From Dyadobacter fermentans DSM 18053 (GTDB lineage Bacteria > Bacteroidota > Bacteroidia > Cytophagales > Spirosomataceae): a DNA stretch of 64,000 nt. This document shows, piece by piece, positions 53,728 to 62,755 of the stretch (positions are counted from its first letter, which is position 1; every line of letters begins with the position of its first letter). The DNA lies in assembly GCF_000023125.1 (NCBI RefSeq), contig NC_013037.1, positions 4,441,501 to 4,505,500 on the forward strand. The letters are read 5' to 3'. The translations under genes were made by a program, and so were the position numbers. The notes under the pieces were generated by a model that was given only the letters and a program-made list of their open reading frames with translations, was not told where the DNA came from and did not search any database.

Positions 53728-54999
53728 TTACTCTTTGTGAGTACCGGTTGCAATCATGGCGCAACGGAAACCTACCATCGCAGTAGCAGAGTCCTGATCC
53801 ATGTAGCGGCGGGTTCCTGGCGACAACCAGTAAGCCACGTCCGACCATGAACCACCTTTGTAGACTCTCAGCTTATCGTCTACCATTGAGTTGCTGTTCT
53901 TGGTATCGTAATTTTTCGCCTCATCCTGATAACCGTCACGACGGAAAGAGTTCAAATCGTTCACATCGCTGTTGGAAAGCGGGCGGTACACGTCGTACAC
54001 CCATTCGCTTACGTTACCGGCCATGTCATAAAGGCCATTGTCGTTGGCAGGATACGAGCGGATCTCCTGTGTGATGATCGCGCCGTCGTTGGATTTACCT
54101 GCGATACCGGCATAGTCACCAGGACCGCGTTTGAAGTTCGCCAACATTGTTCCCTGCTTACGGCCGCGTGGGTTACGCATCGTAGAACCGTCCCACGGAT
54201 AAATTCTTGAATTGGCCTGGTTTTCATCCGAATACTGTGTTCCGATCATCGCCATTGCCGCGTATTCGAACTCCGCTTCTGTCGGAAGGCGGTATGGAGG
54301 CATCACGTAGCCGCTTTCAATGCGAAGCTGTGGTGCCGGTGCATCAGCAGCCGCAACTGCCTCGCCTTCTGCTGCTTTTTTCTTCTTGCCGAATGAGAAT
54401 CCTTTTTTCTTGCCACCACCTGCGGCTGCCGCGCCTTTGGCATTGTTGGCCTGGCTCACCGCAGCGGTACGCCATGCGCAGTAGTCGTTAGCTTGTACCC
54501 AGGATACACCTACCACCGGATAGAGGCGGAAGCCCGGGTGGCGCAGATACATGGTTACGTAAGAGTCGTTGAACGACAGCTCGTTGAACCAAACGTTGGT
54601 ATCAGGAAGTGCTTTTGTGTAAAATTCTTCGGAAGAATCCTTCTGGACCGCATTCAAATATTCGAGGTAGTGAACGTTCGCCACTTCCGTCTGGTCCATG
54701 TAGAACGACTGGATACTGACCGTCCGTTTCGGGTTGTCCCGGCGCGTCATCACATCCTCTTCCAACGAACCCATCGTGAAACGGCCACCTTCGATGAACA
54801 CAAGGTCAGGACCGGCCGGCAAAGCTTTGTATTGCTTCACTTCAAACCCGTCTTTACCGTTGTAGGCCAAGCCGGTTTTCGAGCTGGTCTTGCCAGGTTT
54901 TAAGCTGGTCGGCTTCTTTTTACTACACGCAGTTGCCGCTAATAACACAATCAGAATCAACGCGATCGACCGGGTACCCATCTTTTGCATGCAAATCAT
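53728..54999 (-). CDS. gldJ: GldJ-like gliding-motility lipoprotein (SUMF1/FGE fold)
   Basis: The 423-aa protein has a lipobox (ATAC, Cys25) and a formylglycine-generating-enzyme-like fold: FIEGGRFTMGS, FYMDQTEVANVHYLEYL, ALPDTNVWFNELSFND and PVVGVSWVQANDYCAWRT. The last two are the GldJ, not GldK, pattern. GldJ is needed for gliding and type IX secretion. A low-complexity insert rich in Ala, Gly and Lys (about 195-225) interrupts the fold. The start could also be at codon 4 or 7. Confidence 0.85.
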   Translation of the reverse strand: MICMQKMGTRSIALILIVLLAATACSKKKPTSLKPGKTSSKTGLAYNGKDGFEVKQYKALPAGPDLVFIEGGRFTMGSLEEDVMTRRDNPKRTVSIQSFYMDQTEVANVHYLEYLNAVQKDSSEEFYTKALPDTNVWFNELSFNDSYVTMYLRHPGFRLYPVVGVSWVQANDYCAWRTAAVSQANNAKGAAAAGGGKKKGFSFGKKKKAAEGEAVAAADAPAPQLRIESGYVMPPYRLPTEAEFEYAAMAMIGTQYSDENQANSRIYPWDGSTMRNPRGRKQGTMLANFKRGPGDYAGIAGKSNDGAIITQEIRSYPANDNGLYDMAGNVSEWVYDVYRPLSNSDVNDLNSFRRDGYQDEAKNYDTKNSNSMVDDKLRVYKGGSWSDVAYWLSPGTRRYMDQDSATAMVGFRCAMIATGTHKE

Positions 55000-55047
55000 T
55001 GCTTTAAAGTGACTTAAGTGTTTGGTATTTTATAGTATGCGAAACCG

Positions 55048-55055
55048 CAAATGTA
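55048..55055 (-). promoter_or_regulatory. -7 promoter box of gldJ
   Basis: TACATTTG followed by C matches TAnnTTTG. It lies 49 nt before the first possible start codon. Confidence 0.42.
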
Positions 55056-55111
55056 TGAAATCAATCGGTATTATTTTTAAAAATCAATTATCAGGTAACG
55101 CAGGGCCACTT

Positions 55112-58100
55112 TTACTGTGTCATTTCCATTAACACCTGGCGCGCCTGATCAATGCTTTTAATGTCCTCGCAAATCAATATCAGCTTGCCTTTCTGATCTT
55201 TAAGCGAAATTTGTTTCGGGTGTTTTTTAATGTAATCGATCACCTGTCCGAACTTCGCCGATTGAAAGAATTCGTCATTCTGCGAAGTAACGAAGTAGCC
55301 TTTCATCGTATTGCTTTTCAAAGTCAGTTTTTCAAACTGCAAAGCCTCTGCTTCCCAGCGCAAACGGACCGTTTTGAGCAAGTCCTGCACTTCATGCGGA
55401 ATCGGGCCGAAACGGTCGAGTACTTCCTGTTCGAATTTACCGAGTTCCTCTTCCGTCCCAATATTGTCGAGGCGGGTATATAACGACAGCCTTTCCGAAA
55501 TATTTTTAACATAATCATCCGGAATCAGCGTCGCGAAATCCGTCTCGATCTGCGTGTCCGGCACCAGGTTTTTCGGCAGGCTAAAAACGCCTTCGAACAG
55601 GTCTTTGAATTCATTGCTTTTCAGCTCATGAACGGCCTCATCGAGCATTTTGTGGTATAATTCATATCCCAAATCGTTCACAAAACCACTCTGCTCGGCG
55701 CCCAGCAGGTTACCCGCGCCGCGAATGTCGAGGTCGCGCATCGCTACCTTGAAACCGTCCCCGAGGTCGGAAAACTCTTCCAATGTCTGTAAACGTTTGC
55801 GCGAATCGCTCGCCAGCGTCGAAGCCGACGGCGTGAGCAGGTAGCAAAATGCCTTCCTATTCGAGCGCCCCACGCGGCCGCGCATCTGGTGCAGGTCCGA
55901 AAGACCGAACATATGCGCGGAATTAATGATAATCGTATTTGCATTGGCAATATCGATACCCGATTCGATGATATTCGTCGAAACGAGGATGTCGTATTCA
56001 CCTTCGATGAAGTTCATCATCACTTTTTCCAGCTTATCGCCTTCCATTTGCCCGTGCGCCACGCCTATGCGCACGTCGGGCACGAGGCGCAGGATGATAT
56101 TGGCGATGGATTCGATGTCGTTTACACGGTTATGGACAAAGAAAACCTGTCCGCCGCGCTGCACTTCGAAGCTGATCGCGTCGCGGATAAATTCCTCGCT
56201 GAATGTATGAACTTCCGTAGTAACCGGCTGCCGGTTCGGCGGTGGCGTAGCGATTACCGAAAGGTCGCGCGCGCCCATGAGTGAGAAATGCAGCGTGCGC
56301 GGGATTGGCGTGGCCGTCAATGTCAGTACGTCCACATTCACTCGCATTTCTTTCAGCCGGTCTTTGGCTTTTACCCCAAACTTCTGCTCTTCGTCGACAA
56401 CCAGCAGACCCAGATCCTTGAATTTCACATCTTTATTCAAAATGCGGTGGGTACCGATGAGAATGTCGATCTTGCCCTCCTCGGCTTCTTTCAAAGTCTG
56501 CTTGATCTCCTTCGCCGACTTGAAACGGTTGATATAACCCACGCGGGCCGGAAAATCGGCAAGGCGCTCGCTGAATGTTTTATAATGCTGCATGGCCAGG
56601 ATGGTCGTCGGCACGAGTACCGCCACCTGCTTACTGTCACACACGGCCTTAAATGCGGCACGGATCGCGATTTCGGTTTTACCAAAACCCACATCCCCGC
56701 ACACGAGCCGGTCCATCGGGTGGCCTTTCTCCATATCGTCCTTCACATTGGCCGTAGCCGTCGCCTGGTCGGGCGTGTCTTCATATATAAACGACGATTC
56801 GAGCTCCACTTGCAGGTAATTGTCTTTTGAAAACGGAAAACCCGGTGCCTGGCGGCGTTTGGCGTACAATGCGATCAGCTCATGGGCAATGTCTTTCAGC
56901 TGCTTCTTAACCTTCGACTTTTTAGCTTCCCATTCCCCCGAACCAAGCTTGCTCATAGCGGGCGGCGTGCCTTCCTTGCCGGTGTATTTGGCGATTTTGT
57001 GGAGGTTATGCACGCTTACGTACAGCAAATCATTGTCGCGGTAAATCAGTCGTACCGCCTCCTGCTCCTTCCCGTTCACATCCTTGCGCTCCATGCCCCC
57101 AAAGCGGCCAATGCCGTAATCGACGTGCGTCACAAAATCTCCTACCTGCAACGATTTCAGCTCTTTCAAGGTCATCGCCTTGGATTTGCTGAATTTTTCT
57201 TTCAACCGGTATTTGTGAAAACGCGCGAAAATCTGGTGATCGGTGTAGCACGCCACTTTCAGGTTGTCGTCCACAAAACCTTCCCGCAGCGAAATGTGCA
57301 TCGGCCGGAATTTCACGAACGGGTCCAGGTCTTCGAAGATGCGTTCCAGCCTGTCGAGCTGCTTGGGCTGCTCGGCGACGATGATATTGAGATAGCCTTT
57401 GTTCTGATTTTCAGATAAATCGTCCAAAAGTCGTTTAAAATCTTTATTAAATGAAGGCTGCGGTTTCGAAGAATAAGGCAGCTTGGATTCGGTTTTGAAA
57501 TAGGATTTCTTCCCAAACTCCACGGTTTTGAACTTCTTCACCTGGTTCAGAAAGCCGCGCCGCGTCTCGAAAAGCTCCTGCGGGTTTGAAACGATCTGCA
57601 CGCCGCCGCCGGTTACTTCTTCCAGCGCTTTTTCAGCTCTTTCAAAACATTTTTCAATCACCTCCAATGTCAGCTCGGCGTCTTTGAACCAGATCGCCGT
57701 GTCGTCGGTGAAGAAACTCAGGAATGAGTCGCGCGTTTCGTGCGAGAGCTTTTGCTGAATGTCGGGGACGATATTGATCTGCTTCACGCTCTCAATCGAA
57801 AGCTGCGTGTCGGGGTCGAAAGAGCGGATGCTTTCCACCTCATCGCCAAAGAGCTCGATACGGAACGGATGTTCGTTGGCGAATGAAAACACGTCCAAAA
57901 TCCCCCCGCGCACGGAAAACTGTCCGGCTTCGAATACAAAATCGGTGATTTCGAAGCCATAGCTGTTCAAAAACTCCGTCAGGAACGCGGGATCAAGCTT
58001 CTCACCTACTTTTACAGAGAATGTGTTCGCCCGGAGCGAGCGCTTGTTGATTACTTTTTCAAACAATGCCTCCGGGTAGGTCACGATCTGGACCGGGGTG

Positions 58101-58459
58101 CTGCGACCTGCGCTGAGTTTGTTGAGAATCTCGCCGCGCATGAGCACATTGGCATTATCCACCTCCTCGTAATGATAAGGCCGCTTGTACGACGTGGGGT
58201 AAAAAAGCACCTCCGTCGCGCCCAGCAGGTTCTGCAAATCATTCTGAAAATAGGCGGCTTCCTCGCGGTCGCTGAGAATGTACAATGCCGGCGTTTTTTT
58301 CCTGTGCTGCACCGCTGCCGCAATCACTGCGTCGAGGCTTCCAACCAATCCCTTGATCTGCACATGCGCCGCTTCGGCATCCTTCGAGGCGATCTGCGCG
58401 CTTAGCACATCCAGGTAACTGTCGCCTCCGTATAGTGTTAATAAGTCTTTAACTTCCAA
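55112..58459 (-). CDS. mfd: Transcription-repair coupling factor Mfd
   Basis: Mfd removes stalled RNA polymerase and recruits the UvrA repair machinery. The 1115-aa protein has the UvrB-like N-terminal domains, the RNAP-interacting domain (about 470-540, LQVGDFVTHVDYGIGRFGG), Walker A CGDVGFGKTEIAIRAAF, the DEEQ box VVDEEQKFG, and the C-terminal TRCF domain. The only sensible start is a TTG (58457-58459), since a stop codon precedes it and no early ATG follows. Confidence 0.95.
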   Translation of the reverse strand: MEVKDLLTLYGGDSYLDVLSAQIASKDAEAAHVQIKGLVGSLDAVIAAAVQHRKKTPALYILSDREEAAYFQNDLQNLLGATEVLFYPTSYKRPYHYEEVDNANVLMRGEILNKLSAGRSTPVQIVTYPEALFEKVINKRSLRANTFSVKVGEKLDPAFLTEFLNSYGFEITDFVFEAGQFSVRGGILDVFSFANEHPFRIELFGDEVESIRSFDPDTQLSIESVKQINIVPDIQQKLSHETRDSFLSFFTDDTAIWFKDAELTLEVIEKCFERAEKALEEVTGGGVQIVSNPQELFETRRGFLNQVKKFKTVEFGKKSYFKTESKLPYSSKPQPSFNKDFKRLLDDLSENQNKGYLNIIVAEQPKQLDRLERIFEDLDPFVKFRPMHISLREGFVDDNLKVACYTDHQIFARFHKYRLKEKFSKSKAMTLKELKSLQVGDFVTHVDYGIGRFGGMERKDVNGKEQEAVRLIYRDNDLLYVSVHNLHKIAKYTGKEGTPPAMSKLGSGEWEAKKSKVKKQLKDIAHELIALYAKRRQAPGFPFSKDNYLQVELESSFIYEDTPDQATATANVKDDMEKGHPMDRLVCGDVGFGKTEIAIRAAFKAVCDSKQVAVLVPTTILAMQHYKTFSERLADFPARVGYINRFKSAKEIKQTLKEAEEGKIDILIGTHRILNKDVKFKDLGLLVVDEEQKFGVKAKDRLKEMRVNVDVLTLTATPIPRTLHFSLMGARDLSVIATPPPNRQPVTTEVHTFSEEFIRDAISFEVQRGGQVFFVHNRVNDIESIANIILRLVPDVRIGVAHGQMEGDKLEKVMMNFIEGEYDILVSTNIIESGIDIANANTIIINSAHMFGLSDLHQMRGRVGRSNRKAFCYLLTPSASTLASDSRKRLQTLEEFSDLGDGFKVAMRDLDIRGAGNLLGAEQSGFVNDLGYELYHKMLDEAVHELKSNEFKDLFEGVFSLPKNLVPDTQIETDFATLIPDDYVKNISERLSLYTRLDNIGTEEELGKFEQEVLDRFGPIPHEVQDLLKTVRLRWEAEALQFEKLTLKSNTMKGYFVTSQNDEFFQSAKFGQVIDYIKKHPKQISLKDQKGKLILICEDIKSIDQARQVLMEMTQ

Positions 58460-58666
58460 TTATATCCAATCGCTATGCGGCTCCCGCCGCCGTGAATCCA
58501 AACACAAAAAGCCGCTTCGGGGAATTTCCCGACCGGCCGGAATGAATAACAACAGTCGTACCAGATTTGTTGCTATTCTGTTCGAAATACAAAAATAGCC
58601 CGAAATGGCGCAGTGCAATAATCCGGAATATCATTTTATTTTTACCTTTTCTGACCATTTCCCTTC

Positions 58667-59296
58667 ATGACCGACTGGCTCAACCAACCCGTTTCCCTTG
58701 CTGGCCTGCCCACCACCGTTCTCGAAATCCTGGGCTTCATTACGGGCGCGATCTGCGTGTACCTCAACACGCGCCAGAATGTGCTCGGGTGGCTTTTCGG
58801 GATCGTCAATGCGGTGCTTTACGGCGTGGTTTTCTGGCAGGTAAGGCTCTACGCCGACATGGGCTTGCAGGGTTATTACTTCGTCACGAGCATTTACGGC
58901 TGGTGGATGTGGAAATTCGGCGGGCAAAATTATGACGGCGTACGGGTTGCGCCCACGCCCGTGAGGCTCTACCCGGTTTTCGGGGTGATCTTCGTCGTGG
59001 TAACGCTCAGCTGGGGCTTCCTGCTAGGCCGCTTTACCGACGCCAGCCTCACCTACGCCGATTCCGCCCTGACCGTCGCCAGCCTGATCGGCCAATGGAT
59101 GATGGCCCGCAAATACCTCGAAAACTGGATCATATGGATCGTCGCCGACGCCGCGTATGTGGTTATGTATTTCTACAAAGACCTCCATTTGACCGCCATT
59201 CTGTACGGCGTCTTTCTCATACTCGCAGTAATTGGGTATGTACAGTGGCGACGGGATTTAGCGCCTCAATCCAGCGTATCGAATGGGATTTCCTGA
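58667..59296 (+). CDS. pnuC: PnuC-like nicotinamide riboside transporter
   Basis: The 209-aa protein has seven or so hydrophobic segments and the PnuC signature: NTRQNVLGWLFGIVNAVLYG and GYYFVTSIYGWWMWK. It imports nicotinamide riboside or, in some Bacteroidota, thiamine. No TPP-riboswitch-like sequence was found upstream. Its 3' end overlaps the barstar gene by 31 bp. Confidence 0.85.
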   Translation: MTDWLNQPVSLAGLPTTVLEILGFITGAICVYLNTRQNVLGWLFGIVNAVLYGVVFWQVRLYADMGLQGYYFVTSIYGWWMWKFGGQNYDGVRVAPTPVRLYPVFGVIFVVVTLSWGFLLGRFTDASLTYADSALTVASLIGQWMMARKYLENWIIWIVADAAYVVMYFYKDLHLTAILYGVFLILAVIGYVQWRRDLAPQSSVSNGIS

Positions 59297-59712
59297 TCTT
59301 CGAGCAAGGTGCGGATGCGCGGGGAGTCCTGGAAAACGATATGCAGTTCCTTTTTCGCCACGCCTTCTTCCTCTTCGTCGAGCCATTTCCAGTCTTCTGC
59401 GGTCGCATCGAAAATGTCGATTACCGTCAGGACTTTGTCGTCGGATTTTTCCCTGGAAAGCCAGTCGCCAGAGTTTCCGATATAGATAATGACCTTTTGC
59501 TCATCGATCCATTCAAGGTCGTTGAGCATTTCATCAAGCGCGTCGAGGTTTTTGCCTGAATAATCGGGAAAATGCATTGCTGCGGCGATAGCCTCGTGAA
59601 AATCCTTGACGGACGTTGCCTTGGTGCCGTCGATATGGGCTATAAATGCGCCCAGGAACGTTTTGCGAACATCGGATTCTTCCCGGGCCAGCAGGAAGTG
59701 TGTGTTTTTCAT
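59266..59712 (-). CDS. Barstar-family protein
   Basis: The 148-aa protein has the barstar-like fold: IDGTKATSVKDFHEAIAAAMHFP, the tyrosine-rich YSGKNLDALDEML loop that plugs the barnase active site, and IIYIGNSGDW. Barstar inhibits the RNase barnase, but no barnase-like or effector gene is adjacent. It may be an immunity gene without its toxin. Confidence 0.85.
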   Translation of the reverse strand: MKNTHFLLAREESDVRKTFLGAFIAHIDGTKATSVKDFHEAIAAAMHFPDYSGKNLDALDEMLNDLEWIDEQKVIIYIGNSGDWLSREKSDDKVLTVIDIFDATAEDWKWLDEEEEGVAKKELHIVFQDSPRIRTLLEDQEIPFDTLD

Positions 59713-59782
59713 AGAGTCGTTGATTTAAAACATTGCAAAGTAGGGAAAAATGGACGTGTAAGTCCAGCCTTTCCGCAGTGTT

Positions 59783-60715
59783 TTATTTCAGGTACCGCTT
59801 TCTTAACAAATGCATCATATGCACATTAATGCCCCACTGGTCCGACAGCGGCTGATGTGTGAACGGTACGGTTGGCTGATAATTCGGCGGGCCAAATTCA
59901 GTCAGCACAGTCAGCGTTTCACCGCTTTTGACCTTATATTCCACCACTTTATCCCACCAGGCCAAATGCGCCTTTACAGCCGCTTCCCATTCCGGCGCGC
60001 GCGGGTCGTTCACCTGCGGCCCTTCCTCGTGGCCCACGCGCGAGTGGATGTGCCCCACGCGTGCCAGCGCCAGCTGAACAGTTTCTTCCTGGTCCTGCAA
60101 CAGGCTTTCATGCACATTGCACCAATGCGAAATGTCGAGCGTGAGGCGTAATGCGGGGTTTTTCTCGATGAAATTCCGGGCGATATGGGCGGCGAAAAGC
60201 ATCCTTCCGCGATGGGTTTCGTGGTAAATCGGAATGCCGCTTTTCGTGCTGGCTTCGGTGGTATGGTCTATAAATGCCTTGTTTTGTTCGTAGGTAAAAT
60301 GGTCGCGGCCGCTGTGGCAGTTGATGTAAAGCGGCTTCACGGGCCATTGCGTGGTAGCCGCGTTAATCTGCGATTTAAATACATTCAAATGCGTCTGGTA
60401 ATCCTTTTCGCCTGATCCGCAGAGGAACCCTACTTCGAGGTTATGCTTTTTCAATGCGTCGAAAAGCTCCTTTTGTTTCTCTTTCGAGCCCTGCCACCAC
60501 ATTTCGATGCCGTCGTAGCCTTCCTTTTTAACCGCCTCGCAAAACTGATCAGTAGTGCCTTTGAAGCCCCAGTTCGTGCCGAGCACTTTCAAGGAAAGTT
60601 TATTCTCGAACTGGACACTGGCCTTGTTTGCATCGGCAATGGATTCAAAGGAAGTGAGTGCACCCGCAGTGGTGACCGCAGCTGTGGCGTTGTGGATAAA
60701 GTGCCGACGGTTCAT
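59783..60715 (-). CDS. Sugar phosphate isomerase/epimerase-like protein (TIM barrel)
   Basis: The 310-aa protein begins MNRRHFIHNATAA with a twin-arginine-like RR and a hydrophobic stretch, so it may be exported by Tat. The rest is an AP_endonuc_2-type TIM barrel with EMWWQGSKE, HETHRGRMLFA, LTLDISHW and GHIHSRVGHEE, whose histidines and glutamates would bind metal. It is likely to isomerise or epimerise a sugar. It is the last gene of the cluster reading in from the right edge. Confidence 0.8.
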   Translation of the reverse strand: MNRRHFIHNATAAVTTAGALTSFESIADANKASVQFENKLSLKVLGTNWGFKGTTDQFCEAVKKEGYDGIEMWWQGSKEKQKELFDALKKHNLEVGFLCGSGEKDYQTHLNVFKSQINAATTQWPVKPLYINCHSGRDHFTYEQNKAFIDHTTEASTKSGIPIYHETHRGRMLFAAHIARNFIEKNPALRLTLDISHWCNVHESLLQDQEETVQLALARVGHIHSRVGHEEGPQVNDPRAPEWEAAVKAHLAWWDKVVEYKVKSGETLTVLTEFGPPNYQPTVPFTHQPLSDQWGINVHMMHLLRKRYLK

Positions 60716-60723
60716 TTTTTAAT

Positions 60724-60787
60724 TTTGAATGATTGAATGAGTGAATGAAAGAATGGGTCACTGGTGCGATTGATGAATGAGTGAATG
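60724..60787. repeat. Degenerate TGAATGAN repeats
   Basis: The intergenic DNA between the two genes contains several imperfect copies of TGAATGAG or TGAATGAA. It looks like a weakly repetitive low-complexity spacer, not a defined site. Confidence 0.5.
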
Positions 60788-60842
60788 CGTTGCCGGCGCG
60801 ATCAATAACTGGACCGCTGTTAATTGTAAAAGCCGGGTAAAG

Positions 60843-62354
60843 TTATTTTTTAGAAGTGGCGACTGGCTTTGTGGCGGTGCTGTCGCCGGCTTTCAGGAAT
60901 TGCGCTACTTCTGCTTCGCTGAAACCATTGACGATTTGCAGGCCGGTATGCTGACGTGCCGTTTGGGCTACTGCGCTATCGGTAACGGCTGATTGCCAGA
61001 CGTAAATCGAACGCAGGCCTTTCATTGCAGCAACGTTTTTCAGGCCCGCATCGCCCACTTTTGTATCGATGATATTCAGGTATTCCAAATGCGGCAGGCT
61101 CTTAATTTCCGCAATCCCCTGGTCGGTTACTGCGCTGTGTTCCAGGTGGAGTTTGGTGAGGTTTTTCAGTTTGGCTACTTCTTTCAATGCACCGTCGGTG
61201 ATCTTTGTACTGCCGAGTTTCAGCCAGGTAATCTGCTCTGCGAGAGGCAGTAACAAGGCAATATCCTTATCGCTGAACTGCGGCGCATTCACAGCGCTCA
61301 CTTCCAATAGGTTCTGATCCTGGGATAATGTCTTCACGATCAGGCCCGCTTTGCGCAATGCCTGAATGTCGCTTTCCTTTGCCGGGGTTACTTTCAATGA
61401 GGCAATGGCCGATTCCTTCTGTTTCGCGCCGCCTGCACTGCCGCCGCTCGCAGCGCCACCGCCAAGGGATGCCAGCGCGGGCTTCACCTGGTCGGGCACA
61501 GTGAGTTCGGCTACTTTCTTATCGACAGGCGCACCCTGGTCGATCCACCACGAGAGCAATGCGATTTGTTCGGTGCTCAACTGCGGCTTGCCTTTGGGCG
61601 GCATGTGGTTATCGTCGTTTTCATCGAGCAGGCAGCGTTTGATCATGTCGCTGTCCGCGCCTTTGCCCGGGATGAGCGCGGGGCCGTTTTCGCCGCCTTT
61701 CAGGAGCAATGCAACCTCATCCATACGCAAATCGCCCTTTTTCTTGCTTGCATTGTGGCATTGCGTACAACGCGCTTCCAGAATAGGCTGCACGATGTCC
61801 CTGTAAACCACCGCCTGCTGCACATCCGTAATCGGTTTGATTTCCTTCGTTTTTTCTTCGATCGGGTCCATTCCAGCCAGGCTGCGGAATGGTTCGGGAG
61901 TATATTGGGTGAGATAGCCGTCCCCGTGGGTGAGAGAGCCGCCATCGTGGCCCGCGGTCATAGTGAGCACAACGGCCACTGCAAATGCAGGCAGGTAAAC
62001 CGCTTTCCCAAAACGTATTTTGCCCGCCAGCCGATCCGATTTCACCAGCCACGCTACCCAGGCGAACACCGCCACGCCAATGCCTTTCCACATGTGCGCA
62101 TCGAGCAGGTCTTCGTCGTAGCCGCCGCCCAGCGACAGCAGGTATCCCGCAATGCAGGCAAACGTAGCGCTCACCGCCGACCAGAACAGTACAAACACGA
62201 CCGTTGATTCGCTCACAGAGATTTTGCCGGTCCTCCGCCCGATCTCTATAATGGCCGCGATCAACAGAAAACCAATCGGTAAATGCACCAGCACCGGGTG
62301 AAACCGCCCGATGAAGAGCGCCCAGGGTGAGGCCTGAAGAAGAGGAATGAGCAT
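60843..62354 (-). CDS. Planctomycete-type cytochrome c protein with membrane and LRR domains
   Basis: I start at the ATG at 62354, since the frame's extension begins with TTG. The 503-aa protein has an N-terminal DUF2231-type membrane domain (about 10-150, VLVHLPIGFLLIAA), a single haem-binding PSCyt1 domain with CTQCHNASKKKGD and later HMPPKG (about 195-270), and C-terminal leucine-rich repeats (about 335-470, LTKLHLEHSAVTDQGIAEI). It is probably an inner-membrane electron carrier of the sugar-oxidation type. Confidence 0.85.
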   Translation of the reverse strand: MLIPLLQASPWALFIGRFHPVLVHLPIGFLLIAAIIEIGRRTGKISVSESTVVFVLFWSAVSATFACIAGYLLSLGGGYDEDLLDAHMWKGIGVAVFAWVAWLVKSDRLAGKIRFGKAVYLPAFAVAVVLTMTAGHDGGSLTHGDGYLTQYTPEPFRSLAGMDPIEEKTKEIKPITDVQQAVVYRDIVQPILEARCTQCHNASKKKGDLRMDEVALLLKGGENGPALIPGKGADSDMIKRCLLDENDDNHMPPKGKPQLSTEQIALLSWWIDQGAPVDKKVAELTVPDQVKPALASLGGGAASGGSAGGAKQKESAIASLKVTPAKESDIQALRKAGLIVKTLSQDQNLLEVSAVNAPQFSDKDIALLLPLAEQITWLKLGSTKITDGALKEVAKLKNLTKLHLEHSAVTDQGIAEIKSLPHLEYLNIIDTKVGDAGLKNVAAMKGLRSIYVWQSAVTDSAVAQTARQHTGLQIVNGFSEAEVAQFLKAGDSTATKPVATSKK

Positions 62355-62402
62355 ACCGGAAATCAATATTTAGGGGTTAGGATGTATTTTAAATGCAGTA
62401 GA

Positions 62403-62723
62403 TCACAACCGAAACACTTCCGGGCAGGGCACGGCTTTCGGCGAGTTGTCGGGATTGACATCCATGATGTCGGCCATATGATCCCACCATTTTTTCATAA
62501 TGGGCAGCCCCGGTAGATTCGCCGTGGTGTCGTTACTGCCCAACTTTTGAAATGCAAAAAGCGCGAGCGTCTGTTCGTCCAGGAAAATATAGTATTCCAC
62601 AATGCCCGCCTCTTTGAGGAGCCCGCTCAGCTCCGGCCATATTTCGTCGTGCCGCTTTTTATATTCTGCCTCGAATCCGGGTTTGAGCTGCATCCGGAAT
62701 GCCTTAACTGTCTCCTGCGCCAT
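62403..62723 (-). CDS. rhaM: L-rhamnose mutarotase
   Basis: RhaM interconverts the alpha and beta anomers of L-rhamnose. The 106-aa protein has the family core FRMQLKPGFEAEYKKRHDEIWPEL, with the active-site His in KRHDEIW, and the KWWDHMADIMD motif. The neighbouring genes for sugar isomerisation and oxidation fit a deoxysugar catabolic cluster. Confidence 0.95.
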   Translation of the reverse strand: MAQETVKAFRMQLKPGFEAEYKKRHDEIWPELSGLLKEAGIVEYYIFLDEQTLALFAFQKLGSNDTTANLPGLPIMKKWWDHMADIMDVNPDNSPKAVPCPEVFRL

Positions 62724-62755
62724 GTTTTGGATTAATACTGCTTAAATGCTATGAA

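Noticed and set aside
58460..58666. TPP or NAD riboswitch upstream of pnuC
   Set aside because: No CTGAGA-type or other conserved riboswitch core was visible in the 207 nt.
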